Position numbers and translations under genes: made by a program. Shown piece after piece: positions 62,496 through 64,000 of a stretch of DNA of 64,000 nucleotides. Under the pieces are notes generated by a model. It searched no databases, was not told the origin of the DNA, and was given only the letters and a program-made list of their open reading frames with translations. This DNA is from Rhodococcus sp. PAMC28707 (GTDB taxonomy: Bacteria > Actinomycetota > Actinomycetes > Mycobacteriales > Mycobacteriaceae), in contig NZ_CP039253.1 of assembly GCF_004795915.1 (NCBI RefSeq), forward strand, positions 1,116,001-1,180,000, written 5' to 3'. Numbering within the stretch: the stretch's first letter is position 1; every line of letters starts with the position of its first letter.

Positions 62496-63880
62496 CAGCT
62501 GTACACCGTCTGACCGTCTTCGTCGGGATCCTTGGCGATCCGGCGAGCCAAATACAACCCTTCGAGTGCAAGCTCGGTTGCCGCGGCCCGCTCGCCATCG
62601 GAAGACGCATCGAGCCGAGCCGAAACCTCGTCGAGCACCTCGAGATCGGGAAGCTCTCCGAGCAACGCTTTGGCGGTGATCCGGTCACCCGTCACCACCG
62701 GCTCGCCCTGCTCGATCGCGGTCACCAACGGGGCCAAATTGATTCCACCGAGTTGCTCACGGACGGTATCGGCCGTGGCACGACGCAGCAGATGCTCGAG
62801 CACCTCGACCTCGCGGCCCTCTTCCCCTGATTCGAACTCGACCTTGCCGCGCAGAACCTCGATGATCGTGCCCAAATCCACCGGACGCGCTACCGCATCG
62901 GCCTCGCCGAGCACGGCCGCTCGATGAATGGCCGCAGCCGAGATGGTCTCGGCCGCCGCGATCGCGAAGCGCGCAGACACACCCGAACGCTGATCGATCG
63001 ACGGCGACTCACGCAGAAGTCTGGTGAAGCGCGCCAGAACCTCGAGCAGATACGACGGAACCGTCGCTGTCAGCTCCGCCTCCTGCTCGATGACCGAGAC
63101 CTCGTCGCCGAGCGCGATCGGGTAATGCGTGCGGATCTCGGCGCCGAAGCGGTCCTTCAGCGGCGTGATGATGCGACCACGATTGGTGTAGTCCTCGGGG
63201 TTCGCACTCGCGACGAGCAAGACGTCGAGGGGTAGCCGGAGGGTGTACCCGCGGACCTGGATGTCGCGCTCTTCCATGACGTTGAGTAGCGACACCTGGA
63301 TGCGCTCGGCGAGATCGGGGAGTTCGTTGATCGCGACAATTCCGCGGTGACTTCGCGGAACCAGCCCGAAGTGGATGGTCTCCGGATCACCGAGGCTGCG
63401 GCCTTCGGCGACCTTGACCGGGTCGACGTCGCCGACGAGGTCTGCAACAGAAGTATCGGGCGTCGCCAACTTCTCCGCATACCGCTCGCTGCGGTGGCGC
63501 CAACCGATGCCCAGAGCCTCACCGAACTCGGCGGCCTTCCTGATACTCGCCGGGGTGATCGGCTCGTACGGATGCTCGCCCAGTTCGGAACCCTCGATCA
63601 CAGGCGACCACTCGTCGAGCAACAGGTGCAAGGTACGCAGCAGGCGCGTCTTGCCTTGCCCTCGCTCCCCGAGCAGGACGACGTCATGGCCGGCAATGAT
63701 GGCGCGCTCGAGCTGTGGCAGAACCGTCCTGTCGAAGCCGACGATTCCCGGCCACGCCGACGTCCCTTCGCGAAGGGCGTCGAGCAGATTGTCCCGGAGT
63801 TCTTCCTTGACCGAACGCTGTACGTGTCCGGATGCGCGCAGTTCGCCGACGGTGGTCATGCCAGGTTTGATAGAGGTCAC
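62495..63880 (-). CDS. AAA+ ATPase of the magnesium-chelatase/MoxR type
   Basis: A 461-residue AAA+ protein: Walker A GERGQGKT at 71-78, Walker B-like GIVAINELPDL, sensor 1 in LLVASANPEDYTNRGRI and DRFGAEIRTHYP (arginine finger region). The C-terminal lid has ERSG-like SGVSARFAIAAAETI. Matches Rv0958. Start GTG at 63880 (MTSIKPGMTTVGELRASGH), or ATG at 63859. It is translationally coupled to the VWA gene; together they are expected to remodel or activate a protein target. Upstream to the window edge no further gene is seen. Confidence 0.92.
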   Translation of the reverse strand: MTSIKPGMTTVGELRASGHVQRSVKEELRDNLLDALREGTSAWPGIVGFDRTVLPQLERAIIAGHDVVLLGERGQGKTRLLRTLHLLLDEWSPVIEGSELGEHPYEPITPASIRKAAEFGEALGIGWRHRSERYAEKLATPDTSVADLVGDVDPVKVAEGRSLGDPETIHFGLVPRSHRGIVAINELPDLAERIQVSLLNVMEERDIQVRGYTLRLPLDVLLVASANPEDYTNRGRIITPLKDRFGAEIRTHYPIALGDEVSVIEQEAELTATVPSYLLEVLARFTRLLRESPSIDQRSGVSARFAIAAAETISAAAIHRAAVLGEADAVARPVDLGTIIEVLRGKVEFESGEEGREVEVLEHLLRRATADTVREQLGGINLAPLVTAIEQGEPVVTGDRITAKALLGELPDLEVLDEVSARLDASSDGERAAATELALEGLYLARRIAKDPDEDGQTVYS

Positions 63881-64000
63881 TTCACCACGTTACGAGCGTT
63901 CGCACATTTGTGCACCCCCACCCTGATTCGGGTGTCCCGACGAGCGGGGATGCACAACTGCGAACTCTAGTGCGCGAAGTGCCGTGCACCCGTCAGATAC

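Overview
The window is high-GC actinobacterial DNA and most likely comes from a Rhodococcus or a close relative in the mycolic-acid-bearing Mycobacteriales. The markers are three MspA-family porins, an MprAB two-component system beside a PepD/HtrA protease, RpfB, a WS/DGAT wax-ester synthase, the division pair Glp/GlpR and an actinobacterial protein O-mannosyltransferase. From memory, the conserved backbone keeps the gene order of Mycobacterium tuberculosis Rv0958 to Rv1011 (AAA/VWA pair, rpmF, mprA-mprB-pepD-moaB2-mscL, ruc, folate cyclo-ligase, galU-glp-rimJ-glpR, arcA, pmt, rsmI, metG, tatD, rpfB, rsmA, ispE). Accessory segments interrupt it. I ran no database search, so names rest on motifs and recalled family features.

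Layout. 1-4.1 kb: a truncated acyl-AMP/CoA ligase diverges from prfC, followed by a low-complexity protein and a DUF4166 protein. 4.2-12.7 kb: ABC-F ATPase, ispE, a WYL regulator, rsmA-rpfB-tatD and the divergent metG. Two copies of a 53-bp palindromic element sit in the two convergent gaps here. 12.9-19 kb: WS/DGAT, an HSL-type esterase, an SRPBCC protein, a TetR regulator, rsmI and pmt. 19-25 kb: small membrane and orphan proteins, then an NAD(P)-binding protein, GntR, DoxX and arsC. 25-31 kb: arcA, an SDR, a molybdenum sulfite-oxidase-fold enzyme with an FAD reductase partner, a ScbR-like TetR regulator, two tandem GyrI-like ligand-binding proteins and tRNA-Ala(CGC). 31-36.9 kb: glpR-rimJ-glp-galU (division and nucleotide-sugar supply), the folate cyclo-ligase, the HrcA-controlled ruc chaperone and a SAF-domain protein. 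37-42 kb: three porins, mscL and lipoproteins. 42-48 kb: the envelope-stress locus mprA-mprB-pepD-moaB2, a TRIC channel and corA. 48-55 kb: an accessory set (F420-type LLM enzyme, two NTF2-fold proteins, an epimerase-like protein, an SDR, a DUF3558 lipoprotein with a small helical partner, a VOC protein and a secreted lipase). 55-59 kb: a ferritin-VIT1 fusion and a zinc-starvation ribosomal locus. 59-64 kb: an AEC transporter, a lipoprotein and the VWA/AAA pair.

The most informative regulatory regions are the 58.13-58.23 kb divergent gap with two Zur-type boxes between mrf-rpmE2-rpmF and rpmB-rpsN-rpsR, a CIRCE (HrcA) operator before ruc, and an MprA-type direct repeat before pepD. In the zinc-starvation operon the rpsN paralogue is visibly decayed and rpmG is absent, so the set of zinc-independent ribosomal proteins encoded here is incomplete.
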